A DNA stretch of 59,342 nt from Solobacterium sp. (GCA_024693325.1 JAILLA010000081.1:1-59342), one strand, 5' to 3'; shown: positions 42,671-51,279, counted from the first letter of the stretch. Notes: generated by a model from the sequence alone, not told the origin. Numbers and translations are program-made.

Positions 42671-42695
42671 AACTCCTGAGCAATCGGGAGTTTTT
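42671..42695 (+). terminator. Terminator of the tRNA operon
   Basis: AACTCC (42671-42676) and GGAGTT (42687-42692) pair, followed by a T run. The next gene starts 22 bases later with no promoter between, so some read-through is likely. Confidence 0.75.
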
Positions 42696-42716
42696 CTTTC
42701 ATCCAGGAGGTTCACG

Positions 42717-43664
42717 ATGAAAAAAGTATTGTTGATCGGAAGTACAGTTCTTGATATCTGCGGATTTGTTGATCATCTTCCGCAGAGTGATGAAGATATC
42801 ATGCCGCAGAAAACATTCAGCAGGGTTTCCGGAACAGGCTGGTGCATGGCAAACGCGTTCCGCATCCTGAATATGCCGTACAGTCTGATCTCACATACAG
42901 GGACAGGCGTTTATAGTGAACTTCCCGTACAGAAGGCAGCAGAGCTTGGCATCCGTATGCCGGAGTATGAAGAAACAGCCGGCTGTACATATACACTGAC
43001 AGACCCGAAGGGGAATTACCGTTCCCTGATGATCATGGGCGGGGAGTACGATTTCCTTCCTTCATCGACGGACGGGATCAGGGAAGAAGACCACGCCTGT
43101 GTGATCTGTTCCGGTTCACAGTTTGAAAAAGATCCTCAGCTCCTGCTGGGATATCTGCAGTCCCTGCATCTGCCGATCGTATTCAAACCTTCGGGTTTCA
43201 GCATCCTGCAGAATACCATGGTGCTCTCACAGCTCTTTGATCTGCATCCTGTCCTGCACTTAAGCGAAGCAGAAGCTGCGTACCTGTGTGAAGGCAGGGC
43301 AGAAGACCTCAATGAAGCGGCTGAATACATCTATTCCCTGACAGAAGCGCCTGTTATGATCCTGCTCGATGACCTGAGATGCCTGTATTATGACGGAGAT
43401 ACCGAAGAGGTGGCAGAGACTGACCATCATGACCACGTTGACCTGTCCGGTGCTGACTGCGGACATCTGGCTGCTTATGTGATCGCGAAAAACTGCGGAC
43501 TGAACGTCAGCCAGGCATTGGAATTCGCCGGAAAGTACGCCGGTACGGTATCTGTTACCGATGATACGATCCCGGACAGGGCAGAGGAAGAACGACTGAA
43601 GCAGATCCTGTCATCAATGATCCTGAGCACGGATATACGGAAAGCCGTAAAAACAGAACGGTAA
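42717..43664 (+). CDS. PfkB-family carbohydrate kinase with altered catalytic motif
   Basis: This 315-residue ribokinase-fold protein begins KKVLLIGSTVLDICGFVDHLP, with FSRVSGTGWCMANAFRIL near 38 corresponding to the sugar-binding GG motif. The C-terminal motif, normally GAGD with the catalytic Asp, reads SGADCGHLAAYV near 244-255. Cys248 thus sits at the usual Asp position and Asp247 is one residue earlier. The rest of the domain is intact. AGGAGG precedes the ATG. It lies just behind the tRNA operon and ahead of the glycerate kinase, so it may phosphorylate a sugar or be a non-catalytic homologue. Confidence 0.85.
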   Translation: MKKVLLIGSTVLDICGFVDHLPQSDEDIMPQKTFSRVSGTGWCMANAFRILNMPYSLISHTGTGVYSELPVQKAAELGIRMPEYEETAGCTYTLTDPKGNYRSLMIMGGEYDFLPSSTDGIREEDHACVICSGSQFEKDPQLLLGYLQSLHLPIVFKPSGFSILQNTMVLSQLFDLHPVLHLSEAEAAYLCEGRAEDLNEAAEYIYSLTEAPVMILLDDLRCLYYDGDTEEVAETDHHDHVDLSGADCGHLAAYVIAKNCGLNVSQALEFAGKYAGTVSVTDDTIPDRAEEERLKQILSSMILSTDIRKAVKTER

Positions 43665-43692
43665 ACTGTGCGGTATCCGGACACAGCATATG

Positions 43693-43728
43693 AAAACGCT
43701 CATCCTATGATCTGGAATGAGCGTTTTT
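43693..43728. terminator. Bidirectional terminator
   Basis: AAAACGCTCAT (43693-43703) and ATGAGCGTTTT (43717-43727) form an 11-bp stem. The T run serves the plus strand and the A run the minus strand, between convergent pfkB-like and glycerate kinase genes. Confidence 0.88.
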
Positions 43729-43762
43729 ATCAGGAATGCCGGGATCCGGAAGATGAAGCCTG

Positions 43763-44911
43763 TTACTGTTTCCGGGCGATCTTCATGCCCGCTTTGATGA
43801 AACGGAACATGCGGACTGCCGCAAGATAATACAATTCTTCAGCACGGCTGATGGCTTCTTCGATCTGCATCGGTGAATCTACCGATGTGATCAGGGATTC
43901 AATGCCATGCTCGAAGATCTTCGATGCGTCACGCCCGAGCGATCCGCTGAGTCCGACCGCAACGATATCTTTTCTTGCGGAACGCTCACCGACACCCTGC
44001 ATGACTTTGCCGAAACAGCTCTGCCAGTCTGTACGTCCTTCACCTGTTACGACCAGGTCCACGCCTTCCAGACGGCGGTCAAAGCTGATCAGGTCAAGCA
44101 CTGTATCAATGCCTGACTTCATTTCACCGTGCAGGAATACCATCAGTGCTGTACCAAGGCCGCCGGCTGCGCCGCCGCCTCTGATCTCGTCCGGATCGAT
44201 CCCGAACTGACTGATGATGACATTACGGTAGTTGACCATACCTGCTTCCAGACGTTCCTGGATCTCCGGTGTTGCGCCTTTCTGTGCGCCGAATGTGTAG
44301 GTTGCGCCGTCCTTGCCGGTCAGCGGGTTGGTGACATCGCACATGACAGTGATCTTTGTTTCGCGGATACGGGGATCCAGTTCGCTCACATCGATCTCAG
44401 CGACCTTCTCCAGATCCGCGCCTGTTCCCTGCAGTTCATTTCCTTCTGCGTCAAGGAATCTGACACCGAGCGCACGTGCGCATCCCATGCCGCCGTCATT
44501 CGTCGCACTGCCGCCGATCGCGATGGAAATGTCGCGGAATCCCTTATCCAGAGCGTCACGGATCATTTCACCTGTTCCGTATGTCGTTGTGTACAGCGGG
44601 TTTCTCATGTTTCCGGGGATCATAGGCAGTCCTGATGCGGCAGCCATTTCAATGACCGCGCGCTGATCGTCCAGCTTGCCGTAGCGTGCGTTGGTGCGTT
44701 CCATCAGCGGACCGCAAACTTCTACAGTGATATATTCACCATGTTCAGCTTGTACAACAGCATCTACGGTACCTTCACCGCCGTCCGCAACCGGTACACC
44801 GCTGTATTCGATCTCACCGAATACTTCACGCGCAGCTTTTGCGAGCAGTTCCACAGTCTGCTCACTTGACAGCGATCCTTTGAATGAATCCGAGGCAAAT
44901 AACAGTTTCAT
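43763..44911 (-). CDS. Glycerate kinase (GarK/GlxK family)
   Basis: This 382-residue protein matches bacterial type-1 glycerate kinases, which phosphorylate D-glycerate to 2-phosphoglycerate or 3-phosphoglycerate. Marks are LLFASDSFKGSLSSEQ near 3-18, VPVADGGEGTVDA near 40-52, GGSATNDGGMGCARALG near 133-149, RGGGAAGGLGTAL near 243-255 and VVTGEGRTDWQS near 283-294. AGGAG lies nine bases before the ATG. It is divergent from a CdaR-type regulator, the usual arrangement for this enzyme, with paired palindromes between the two. Confidence 0.95.
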   Translation of the reverse strand: MKLLFASDSFKGSLSSEQTVELLAKAAREVFGEIEYSGVPVADGGEGTVDAVVQAEHGEYITVEVCGPLMERTNARYGKLDDQRAVIEMAAASGLPMIPGNMRNPLYTTTYGTGEMIRDALDKGFRDISIAIGGSATNDGGMGCARALGVRFLDAEGNELQGTGADLEKVAEIDVSELDPRIRETKITVMCDVTNPLTGKDGATYTFGAQKGATPEIQERLEAGMVNYRNVIISQFGIDPDEIRGGGAAGGLGTALMVFLHGEMKSGIDTVLDLISFDRRLEGVDLVVTGEGRTDWQSCFGKVMQGVGERSARKDIVAVGLSGSLGRDASKIFEHGIESLITSVDSPMQIEEAISRAEELYYLAAVRMFRFIKAGMKIARKQ

Positions 44912-44934
44912 TTTCTTCTTCTCCTGTACTTTTG

Positions 44935-45003
44935 TTTACAGTAAAAATATATATTGTTTTTCATGATTAAAGAATGGTATACAGAACATAAATTTACGGT
45001 AAA
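44935..45003. promoter_or_regulatory. Paired TTTAC-N-GTAAA operators
   Basis: The palindrome TTTAC-A-GTAAA occurs at 44935-44945 and TTTAC-G-GTAAA at 44993-45003, with centres 58 bases apart. One copy lies near the glycerate kinase start and the other beside the -10 of the regulator. Each has symmetric A/T flanks. They are the natural candidates for CdaR-type regulator binding. Confidence 0.7.
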
Positions 45004-45008
45004 TATTA

Positions 45009-45014
45009 TATAAT
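45009..45014 (+). promoter_or_regulatory. -10 box of the CdaR-type regulator
   Basis: TATAAT (45009-45014) follows the right-hand TTTAC-N-GTAAA copy by five bases, so binding there should block or recruit polymerase. GAGGAAAGGA precedes the ATG at 45050. Confidence 0.6.
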
Positions 45015-45049
45015 TATGTTATAGAAGACAAAAATGTGAGGAAAGGAAT

Positions 45050-46123
45050 ATGATCGGACAAAGTACAGCACAACAGATCGTTTCTGCTGTCAGGGATGTA
45101 TGCGGATATGACATCAATTACATTTCACCGGACGGCATGATCATTGCCAGCACGGATGAAAAGCGCATCGGTGACTATCATGAGATCGGCTTCCGGGCAG
45201 CTCATACCGGACAGACGCTGGAAGTATATGACAATCATACATATGCCGGCGCACAGAAGGGCATTAATGTCCCGTTCAATTATCACGGGACACCGGTAGC
45301 GGTCATCGGGATCACAGGAGAACCGGATGAAGTGCGCCGTTATGCCCAGCTTGCATTAAGGATCATGGGACTGATCCTGAGAGAACGCGACCTGGATGCC
45401 TCAAGGGAACTGAAGCGGGCAGAGTTCAGCTATGTCGCAAAAACGCTGATACAGAACGGCTCCATTTCCCATGAATACCTGCGTGACTTTCTGAGGCAGA
45501 AAGATCTCCGGTCTGATGACAGCTATCGGACAGTACTGATCAGTCTTCAGGATCCCGGCCGGACAGGTCATTATACTGTGCTGGAAAACAGGGTGGAAAC
45601 CATACTGGCAGGGATCCGACATTCCTTTTATGCGTATGAGTATCCTGACAGATATATTCTGATCATCACAGAGCAGGCATATCAGGAACAGAGGCAGCTG
45701 ATCAGGGATCTTGCCGGGATCCCGGCAAAGATATCTGTCGGCAGTGTCCAGAGGCTTTTCCATGTGCACCGGTCCTATGAAGATGCACAGCTGGCGATGA
45801 AGAGCGGAAACGAACTGTTTATTGAATTTGATGATCTGTATACAGAACTGCTTTTTTCCGGTCTTTCCTATCATGTCAAGGATATGTTCCTGAATAAGAC
45901 CATCCGCAGGATCAGTGCACCTGACCTGGAACTTCTGAAGGTCTATTATGACTGCGGGCTGTCATTGAAAGAAGCTTCAGGACAGCTGTTCATCCATAAA
46001 AACACCCTGCAGTACAGGCTGGAGCGCATCCATCGTCAATGCGGTCTGGATCCCCGTAATGTCAGGGATGCGTCGGTACTGATCACTGCAATGCGGCTTG
46101 CGGATACGATGGATGATCAGTGA
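45050..46123 (+). CDS. CdaR-family transcriptional regulator
   Basis: This 357-residue protein has an N-terminal sugar-diacid recognition domain (about 1-130; IGQSTAQQIVSAV, YDINYISPDGMIIASTD, NVPFNYHGTPVAVIGITG). A middle region follows (about 150-280), and the C-terminal PucR-type helix-turn-helix lies at about 300-345 (LKEASGQLFIHKNTLQYRLERI). CdaR-type proteins usually activate glycerate, glucarate or galactarate use in response to glycerate or diacids. It is divergent from glycerate kinase, and the two TTTAC-N-GTAAA sites in between suggest control of both promoters. Confidence 0.93.
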   Translation: MIGQSTAQQIVSAVRDVCGYDINYISPDGMIIASTDEKRIGDYHEIGFRAAHTGQTLEVYDNHTYAGAQKGINVPFNYHGTPVAVIGITGEPDEVRRYAQLALRIMGLILRERDLDASRELKRAEFSYVAKTLIQNGSISHEYLRDFLRQKDLRSDDSYRTVLISLQDPGRTGHYTVLENRVETILAGIRHSFYAYEYPDRYILIITEQAYQEQRQLIRDLAGIPAKISVGSVQRLFHVHRSYEDAQLAMKSGNELFIEFDDLYTELLFSGLSYHVKDMFLNKTIRRISAPDLELLKVYYDCGLSLKEASGQLFIHKNTLQYRLERIHRQCGLDPRNVRDASVLITAMRLADTMDDQ

Positions 46124-46201
46124 AGGATGCTTGGAGGATCCTGAATGACCGGGGCGGTAAACAGGTCAAAATTGTTTGCCTGCAGAAAATAAAAAAAATA
46201 C

Positions 46202-46229
46202 TGGACATCCGATAAATCTGTGATATCAT
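46202..46229 (+). promoter_or_regulatory. Promoter of tRNA-Leu(CAG)
   Basis: TGGACA (46202-46207), 16 bases, TATCAT (46224-46229), 12 bases before the tRNA. Confidence 0.6.
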
Positions 46230-46241
46230 AATTCATGCAAT

Positions 46242-46326
46242 GCGGATGTGGCGGAACTGGTAGACGCGCTGATTTCAGGGGTCAGTGGGGCGACTCGTGC
46301 AGATTCGAATTCTGTCATCCGCACCA
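46242..46326 (+). tRNA. tRNA-Leu (CAG)
   Basis: A class II tRNA with acceptor GCGGATG/CATCCGC, stem CTGAT/GTCAG, loop TTCAGGG (CAG), a variable arm, T arm GCAGA-TTCGAAT-TCTGT, discriminator A and encoded CCA. An imperfect hairpin with T7 at 46337-46361 ends the transcript. Confidence 0.94.
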
Positions 46327-46336
46327 TAAAAGAAAA

Positions 46337-46361
46337 GCGGCTGTAACAGGCTGCTTTTTTT
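46337..46361 (+). terminator. Terminator of tRNA-Leu
   Basis: GCGGCTG and CAGGCTGC pair with one mismatch and one bulge, followed by seven T. Confidence 0.6.
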
Positions 46362-46389
46362 GCGCCCGGGCAGAGGTGATACGAACAAG

Positions 46390-46424
46390 CTGATGAACTT
46401 TATAGATCCGGTTCATCAGTTTTT
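46390..46424. terminator. Terminator between tRNA-Leu and the GNAT gene
   Basis: CTGATGAAC (46390-46398) and GTTCATCAG (46411-46419) form a perfect 9-bp stem, followed on the plus strand by TTTTTAT. It abuts the minus-strand GNAT stop codon and may end both transcripts. Confidence 0.75.
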
Positions 46425-46935
46425 ATATTTCCGGACCGGGAAGCTTTTCATACGCTGCCCTGGGGAACGGGTCACGCTGTACATGCAGGATCCCGCACTG
46501 TGTGAATCCCTGCCTGATCAGCAGACTGCGCATCGGGGTATTCGCTGTATGTGTATAGACCCGCATGTGCGGGCATTGTTCCTGTGCCCATTCCAGACAG
46601 AATGTTCTGGTACCTTTCCGGGATCCGTCTGAAGCCAGACGATGGATGATGCCATACGGGCTGCTGTCCAGCCAGCTGCCTTCCGTAAAGTCACGGTCAG
46701 AAGGCAGACCATTCTGTTCGATCAGGAAGCAGAATGTACCGATGACATGCCCGTCCTCACCGACGCAGACATAGCTTTGTCCGCAGCGGATATCATTCAG
46801 GAGCACTTCTTCCTGCGGATATCCGGCGGCTCCCCATTGGTCGGGATTCTCGTGTTCCGCCATGAATGCTCTTGCGGATATATAAATTTCCATCATTACG
46901 GGCAGGTCATTCAGTTCTGCTTTTCTGATTTTCAT
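46423..46935 (-). CDS. GNAT-family N-acetyltransferase
   Basis: This 170-residue protein has a GNAT fold: MKIRKAELNDLPVMMEIY at the N-terminus, the beta4 strand VIGTFCFLIEQ near 82-92, and IIHRLASDGSRKGTRTFCLEWAQE near 115-138. The last block lacks the textbook RGKGIG but occupies the acetyl-CoA loop position. HTANTPMRSLLIRQGFTQCG near 147 is the usual C-terminal motif. The frame extends to an ATG at 46965, but TATGAT in that region would start RNA downstream of it, so I use 46935. The substrate is unknown. Confidence 0.83.
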   Translation of the reverse strand: MKIRKAELNDLPVMMEIYISARAFMAEHENPDQWGAAGYPQEEVLLNDIRCGQSYVCVGEDGHVIGTFCFLIEQNGLPSDRDFTEGSWLDSSPYGIIHRLASDGSRKGTRTFCLEWAQEQCPHMRVYTHTANTPMRSLLIRQGFTQCGILHVQRDPFPRAAYEKLPGPEI

Positions 46936-47064
46936 GGTACAGGTCTCACTTTCAATATTTATCATACATCAGATGAGACATCTGACCGCCCGCAATGCTG
47001 CTGGTGAATGAAACAACGGAAATATTTAATATTGGTTAAAAAACAAAAGAAACCATTGGGATGA

Positions 47065-47073
47065 TGCTAAAAT
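47065..47073 (+). promoter_or_regulatory. Extended -10 promoter of the SseB-like gene
   Basis: TGC-TAAAAT (hexamer 47068-47073), followed by GGAGA (47083-47087) and the ATG at 47095, a conventional short leader. Confidence 0.55.
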
Positions 47074-47094
47074 ACTTTACATGGAGAAAACCAG

Positions 47095-48702
47095 ATGAGC
47101 CAGCCGCAGCCGAATATTTATCCGATCGGTGTTATGACACGTGTGAGAACAGGACTGTTCAGCGCAGTACTATTGCTTGACGCATCCTTTTCGCTGTTCG
47201 GCATGTGCGTGCTGGGTCTCTTGTCAGAGGATCACAGGATGCTCACGATCACTGGTGCGGGCGGACTGGCAGGCGTGCTTGTTTCGTTCCTCATCATGCG
47301 CAGGTCGATGACGGGAGGCATCAGGATACCGGTCACCCGCCTGCAGAGACGCATCATGTTAAGGACCGTGATCTTCGCGGGAATGCTGTGCAGCCTCTGG
47401 CTGATCCAGTACAGCCGGTTTCCCCAAAGCAGGGGCGGTCTGTCACTGGGACTGTATATGATGATGATCTGTGCCGGAACGATCTATGCCTGGAACCAGG
47501 CAAAGGCCTATACGGTACAGAAACTGCATGACCCTGTGCTGCAGAAAGTAAAAACATATGAGAATGACAGCCGTTTCTGTATGGTTGTCGAGAAATATCA
47601 TGTCAATCCGGATCAGACATACACCGTGATCGGAGAGGCCTCCGGTACGGTCAGTCCCGGAGACAAGCTGTATCTGTATTCAGACCAGAATCACTGCAGA
47701 ACGATCACGGCAGAAGGATGCAGGCTGGATCCGCTGGATCCGCCCGTTCCCGGCAGAAGCCTTGCCAGCATCGTCCTTCCGCTCAAAGATCCGGGAGAGA
47801 TCAAAGCGTATACGGTCATATCCAGTGTGAAGCACTATGCGTACCAGACAGCGGAAACACCCGTTGAAAACCCCTATCTGGCAGGCATGGCGCAGTCATT
47901 TTCACACATGAAGGAGCGTGCAGGATACGTCGATCAGATGTTCCGCGCAGTCGCTTACGGAAAATATCTTGTATCGATCGAGCGCAGGCCGCAGAAAAAG
48001 TCCCTGATGGACCATGTAGATGACCTGTTCATGGAAGACACGGATTTCGCTTACGGGATACCCGTACTGACCTTTGAAACAGGCACATTCTTCCCGGTCT
48101 ATTCCGGATGGGATGCCCTGAAGCACAGTAAAGGCTATGAAAAGAACGATACTGCAGTGATGTCATTCCAGGAGATCGTGCGGATCGTCACCGAGCACAA
48201 CGGGCAGATCGTGTTGGATCCGTTCGGACCGGCAGCGACCTATTTCTCTGACCGGTTTATCCGGGATATCATCAACTCACCCGGATACAAGGTCGATTTC
48301 AATGCCTGGGAAGGAAACTCGCTCAGGGATAAGATGAACGACTACCTGCGGACTTGCAATATCCGCTCCCCGATGGATCTTTCGGACGCGGTGCGCCTGT
48401 TTGAAAAGATGTGCCGGGAGGTCAGGCTTCCCGATACGCTGGAAGAGGGCAAGTCCGTCAGCGTTGACATGACCGCAGCTGAAGATCATGTGCTGATCAG
48501 GCTGAAGCGCAGCGTATTCCGCCTGTCCGGTGATGAAGAAGAGGCTGCCGTTGTGATCAGCCTGGAACTGAAGGACGGGGAAACCGCAGACTGCCTGGAG
48601 ATCCAGGAGAACAGGAAATACTCCTTTGAGGCCATGATGGAACAGCTCCAGGTCTACAGGGAATTCAAAAACCGCCGTATTGAAGACATCTCGGTTGAAT
48701 GA
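47095..48702 (+). CDS. Membrane protein with EF-Tu-domain-2-like and SseB-like regions
   Basis: This 535-residue protein has four predicted membrane helices (about 18-40, 45-65, 85-105, 115-130). A soluble segment (about 155-235) follows that looks like the beta barrel of translation-GTPase domain 2 (FCMVVEKYHV, TYTVIGEASGTVSPGDKLYLYS). A region at about 275-400 resembles SseB (FRAVAYGKYLVSIE, YGIPVLTFETGTFFPVYSGWDAL, GQIVLDPFGPAATYF). A C-terminal alpha/beta part follows. There is no GTPase domain. The architecture suggests a membrane-tethered binding or scaffold protein. The domain calls are pattern resemblance, and the function is unknown. Its next neighbour encodes the deaminase-like protein. 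Confidence 0.78.
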   Translation: MSQPQPNIYPIGVMTRVRTGLFSAVLLLDASFSLFGMCVLGLLSEDHRMLTITGAGGLAGVLVSFLIMRRSMTGGIRIPVTRLQRRIMLRTVIFAGMLCSLWLIQYSRFPQSRGGLSLGLYMMMICAGTIYAWNQAKAYTVQKLHDPVLQKVKTYENDSRFCMVVEKYHVNPDQTYTVIGEASGTVSPGDKLYLYSDQNHCRTITAEGCRLDPLDPPVPGRSLASIVLPLKDPGEIKAYTVISSVKHYAYQTAETPVENPYLAGMAQSFSHMKERAGYVDQMFRAVAYGKYLVSIERRPQKKSLMDHVDDLFMEDTDFAYGIPVLTFETGTFFPVYSGWDALKHSKGYEKNDTAVMSFQEIVRIVTEHNGQIVLDPFGPAATYFSDRFIRDIINSPGYKVDFNAWEGNSLRDKMNDYLRTCNIRSPMDLSDAVRLFEKMCREVRLPDTLEEGKSVSVDMTAAEDHVLIRLKRSVFRLSGDEEEAAVVISLELKDGETADCLEIQENRKYSFEAMMEQLQVYREFKNRRIEDISVE

Positions 48703-48745
48703 TCAGCCGGGATTTTTTCATGAGTGACAATCGGTGCATCTTCGA

Positions 48746-48751
48746 TATAAT
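48746..48751 (+). promoter_or_regulatory. -10 box of the deaminase-like gene
   Basis: TATAAT (48746-48751), then GGGGTG (48767-48772) and the ATG at 48781. The gene therefore has its own transcript. Confidence 0.55.
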
Positions 48752-48780
48752 ATAGTGCAAACATCCGGGGTGCTGCAGTT

Positions 48781-51255
48781 ATGGAATATTTTGGACATTT
48801 CTATCTTGATCAGGAAAAAGACATGATCGTGATCCTGTCGCAGCAGGATGGCGATATGTTTTATGAATTGAAAACACCGAATCACAGAACAGGGAATCTG
48901 ATTACAAATCTTGCCCGGCTGTGCGATCTTCCGCTGTCCAGGGATGAGAATGGCCTGAAGGTGATCCGCGGGCAGGTACCGGCATATATCGACGCGTACA
49001 ACAGACTGATCTATATTTTCCGGATGGGCAATACAAAGATCGCGAACATTTACCCTGACGGTACGATCGAGATGAAGGCATCCATTCCTTCCATATCAAA
49101 GACACTGATGTCACAGACAAAGGACTACAGACTGTCTGTTGAGAAGACGATCGTCAAGACATATATTCTTGAGGATGTGAAATTCAGGACTGACCTGCAT
49201 ACACACATGAATGCAAACCTGCCGCCGGACATTCTGATCGCGCTAGGGATCTTTCATCAGATCCGCTACCCGCTTTACTATGTGAAAAAGCTCGGTCTGC
49301 GTTTAAGCAGGGAACAGCAGAGGAAACTGTCAGAACGCAGGAATGAAGTCTCACAGCAGTTTGCCGGCTCAGACCTGGAAGGCAAATACCTGACGAGAAA
49401 GATCGATGACAATACGTTCATCAATTTCGCGGACCTGATCCTGAATGACCTGCCTGACGCGCTGTACAACATCGCCAGGATCAGGACATCACTGGCAGTG
49501 ATGAAGGACGGACAGGCGGTATTCACGAATCTGGAAAAGGTCTACCTGTACCGCTATGTATTTACCAAGGGCATTCCCTCAGACGACCTGATCGGACTGC
49601 ATGATGCGGACATGATCGGTGACAGGGAGATCACACAGGCGCTCCGGCAGATGATCCGGGACCATGAGGGTCCTGATTATGCCGGCAATACGCTGTTCCA
49701 GGACAAACTGCTCTGGATCGCGCGCGGATATGCGAAGACAGGCGTTTCATACTGTGAGATCTCCGACACGACACTGGTGAAGAAAGACGCGTCCGTACAG
49801 ATGCTGAAGCAGGTCCATGAAGTCATGCCGAAGATCTTCCGGGATACCGGCGTACGGATCCGTTTTCTTGCGGCGATCCGCAGGATCCCTTTGATGCTGA
49901 TAAGGGACCAGATCGATACCGACTACCTGCATGATAACCTGAGGGCACTGCGTGCGGTATCCGTTGATCCTTATGTTGCAGGCTGCGACTTTGTCGGCGA
50001 AGAAATGAACGATATCCGTCAGCTGCAGCCGGTGATCAGGGAACTCGTCAGGATTGCGGCAGACGACCCGACATTCGTGATCCGTATCCATGCCGGTGAA
50101 AATGACAGCCTGAAAGACAATGTCGCCAACAGTATCCGCTGTGTTGCCGGATCGCTGGCGGAAGGGCAGAGGATGCCGCATGTCAGGATCGGACACGGTC
50201 TGTATACGGCAAACCTGAGATCGGAAAAGGGAAAACAGCTGCTGGCTGATATCCGGAAATACAATGTTGTGCTGGAATTCCAGATCACATCGAACGTCCG
50301 TCTGAACAATCTGAGCAGCCTGAAAAAGCATCCCCTGAAGCAGTACCTGCATGCCGGGGTCAGCTGTGTCCAGGGTACCGACGGAGGCGCGCTGTACGGA
50401 ACGGATTCCATAGACGAACAGCTGTCACTGGAAAAGATGCTGGACCTGGACCATGCAGAAATGAAGCTGATGCGTGAGGCGGAAAAAGCGATCGCACTGC
50501 AGTCGGAAAAAGACTTTGTCTGTAAAACGGAACAGCTGGAAAAGCTGTGCGCAGGACGCAGCGTGGAAGAAGTGCTGAACGAACGCATGGCAGCGGAAGA
50601 ACAGATCAGCGGAGACCTGACGGCAGGACCGAAGAAATACAGTACCTCCGCGGAACTGGAAGAACTCATCCGGGAACTGCCGGAAAACAAACTGCCGGTG
50701 GTGATCGCGGGAGGCAGCTTCAACAATGATCAGCGGACCACGAAAACAAATGAACAGGGCAGGCAGATGATCGATGATCTGCTGGAACGCCTGGACCCGG
50801 CAAAGGTATTCTTTGTGATCGGACACAAACTGAACGGATATGAACAGTACCTGGCAGAACGGAACCGGGGAAGATTTGAGATCTTCGCGATCGTTCCGAC
50901 CATGCTGGGCAGACATGAGATCACAAAGCTCAGTCAGTACGGTCTTTCCGTACGCATTTCGATCGAACCTACCGGACACGGATTATACAAGAGTTTTGCA
51001 TACGAGATCTTCAAACGCCGTCCTTCCGTGCTGATCGCTTTTGACGGCAACAGCGCAGGGGCGAACCTGATCCAGGAGGCCAGAAACGGCCGCGGAGGCT
51101 GCCGGATATTTGTTTCCTCACATGCCAGGGTATTGAAGGCAAAGGCGCAGTCGATCGAAGGATATATCACGATGTTTTCACGGGAATGCCCGCAGACGGA
51201 TGAAATACTGTACAGGATCTCCGTCCTTGCGGACACGGAAGAAAACAAACAATGA
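48781..51255 (+). CDS. Adenosine-deaminase-superfamily protein with SLOG-like C-terminus
   Basis: This 824-residue protein has an unassigned N-terminal part (1-130) and an amidohydrolase domain of the adenosine/AMP deaminase type (about 135-560). Metal ligands are H140 and H142 (DLHTHMN), H437 with E440 (IHAGE), H472 (RIGHG) and D534 (GTDGG). The second Asp of the usual TDDP is Gly here, so the purine contact may differ. An extra 100 or so residues separate HxH from HAGE compared with plain adenosine deaminase. The C-terminus (about 640-790) looks like a SLOG-type nucleotide-binding fold (VVIAGGSF, FFVIGHKLNGYE, VLIAFDGNSAGANLI). Substrate and role are not known. Size and domain recall RdrB of RADAR, but no RdrA is present. 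Confidence 0.8.
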   Translation: MEYFGHFYLDQEKDMIVILSQQDGDMFYELKTPNHRTGNLITNLARLCDLPLSRDENGLKVIRGQVPAYIDAYNRLIYIFRMGNTKIANIYPDGTIEMKASIPSISKTLMSQTKDYRLSVEKTIVKTYILEDVKFRTDLHTHMNANLPPDILIALGIFHQIRYPLYYVKKLGLRLSREQQRKLSERRNEVSQQFAGSDLEGKYLTRKIDDNTFINFADLILNDLPDALYNIARIRTSLAVMKDGQAVFTNLEKVYLYRYVFTKGIPSDDLIGLHDADMIGDREITQALRQMIRDHEGPDYAGNTLFQDKLLWIARGYAKTGVSYCEISDTTLVKKDASVQMLKQVHEVMPKIFRDTGVRIRFLAAIRRIPLMLIRDQIDTDYLHDNLRALRAVSVDPYVAGCDFVGEEMNDIRQLQPVIRELVRIAADDPTFVIRIHAGENDSLKDNVANSIRCVAGSLAEGQRMPHVRIGHGLYTANLRSEKGKQLLADIRKYNVVLEFQITSNVRLNNLSSLKKHPLKQYLHAGVSCVQGTDGGALYGTDSIDEQLSLEKMLDLDHAEMKLMREAEKAIALQSEKDFVCKTEQLEKLCAGRSVEEVLNERMAAEEQISGDLTAGPKKYSTSAELEELIRELPENKLPVVIAGGSFNNDQRTTKTNEQGRQMIDDLLERLDPAKVFFVIGHKLNGYEQYLAERNRGRFEIFAIVPTMLGRHEITKLSQYGLSVRISIEPTGHGLYKSFAYEIFKRRPSVLIAFDGNSAGANLIQEARNGRGGCRIFVSSHARVLKAKAQSIEGYITMFSRECPQTDEILYRISVLADTEENKQ

Positions 51256-51273
51256 ACAACGCATCATTCGACG

Positions 51274-51279
51274 TATAAT
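51274..51279 (+). promoter_or_regulatory. -10 box of the MYG1-family gene
   Basis: TATAAT (51274-51279) lies 22 bases before the ATG at 51302, with AAGGAAACGGAG between. Confidence 0.55.

Noticed and set aside
48781..51255. RADAR defence system (RdrA/RdrB)
   Set aside because: The deaminase-like protein has a suitable size and domain, but no AAA+ ATPase of RdrA type is nearby and the SLOG-like tail is not part of that description.
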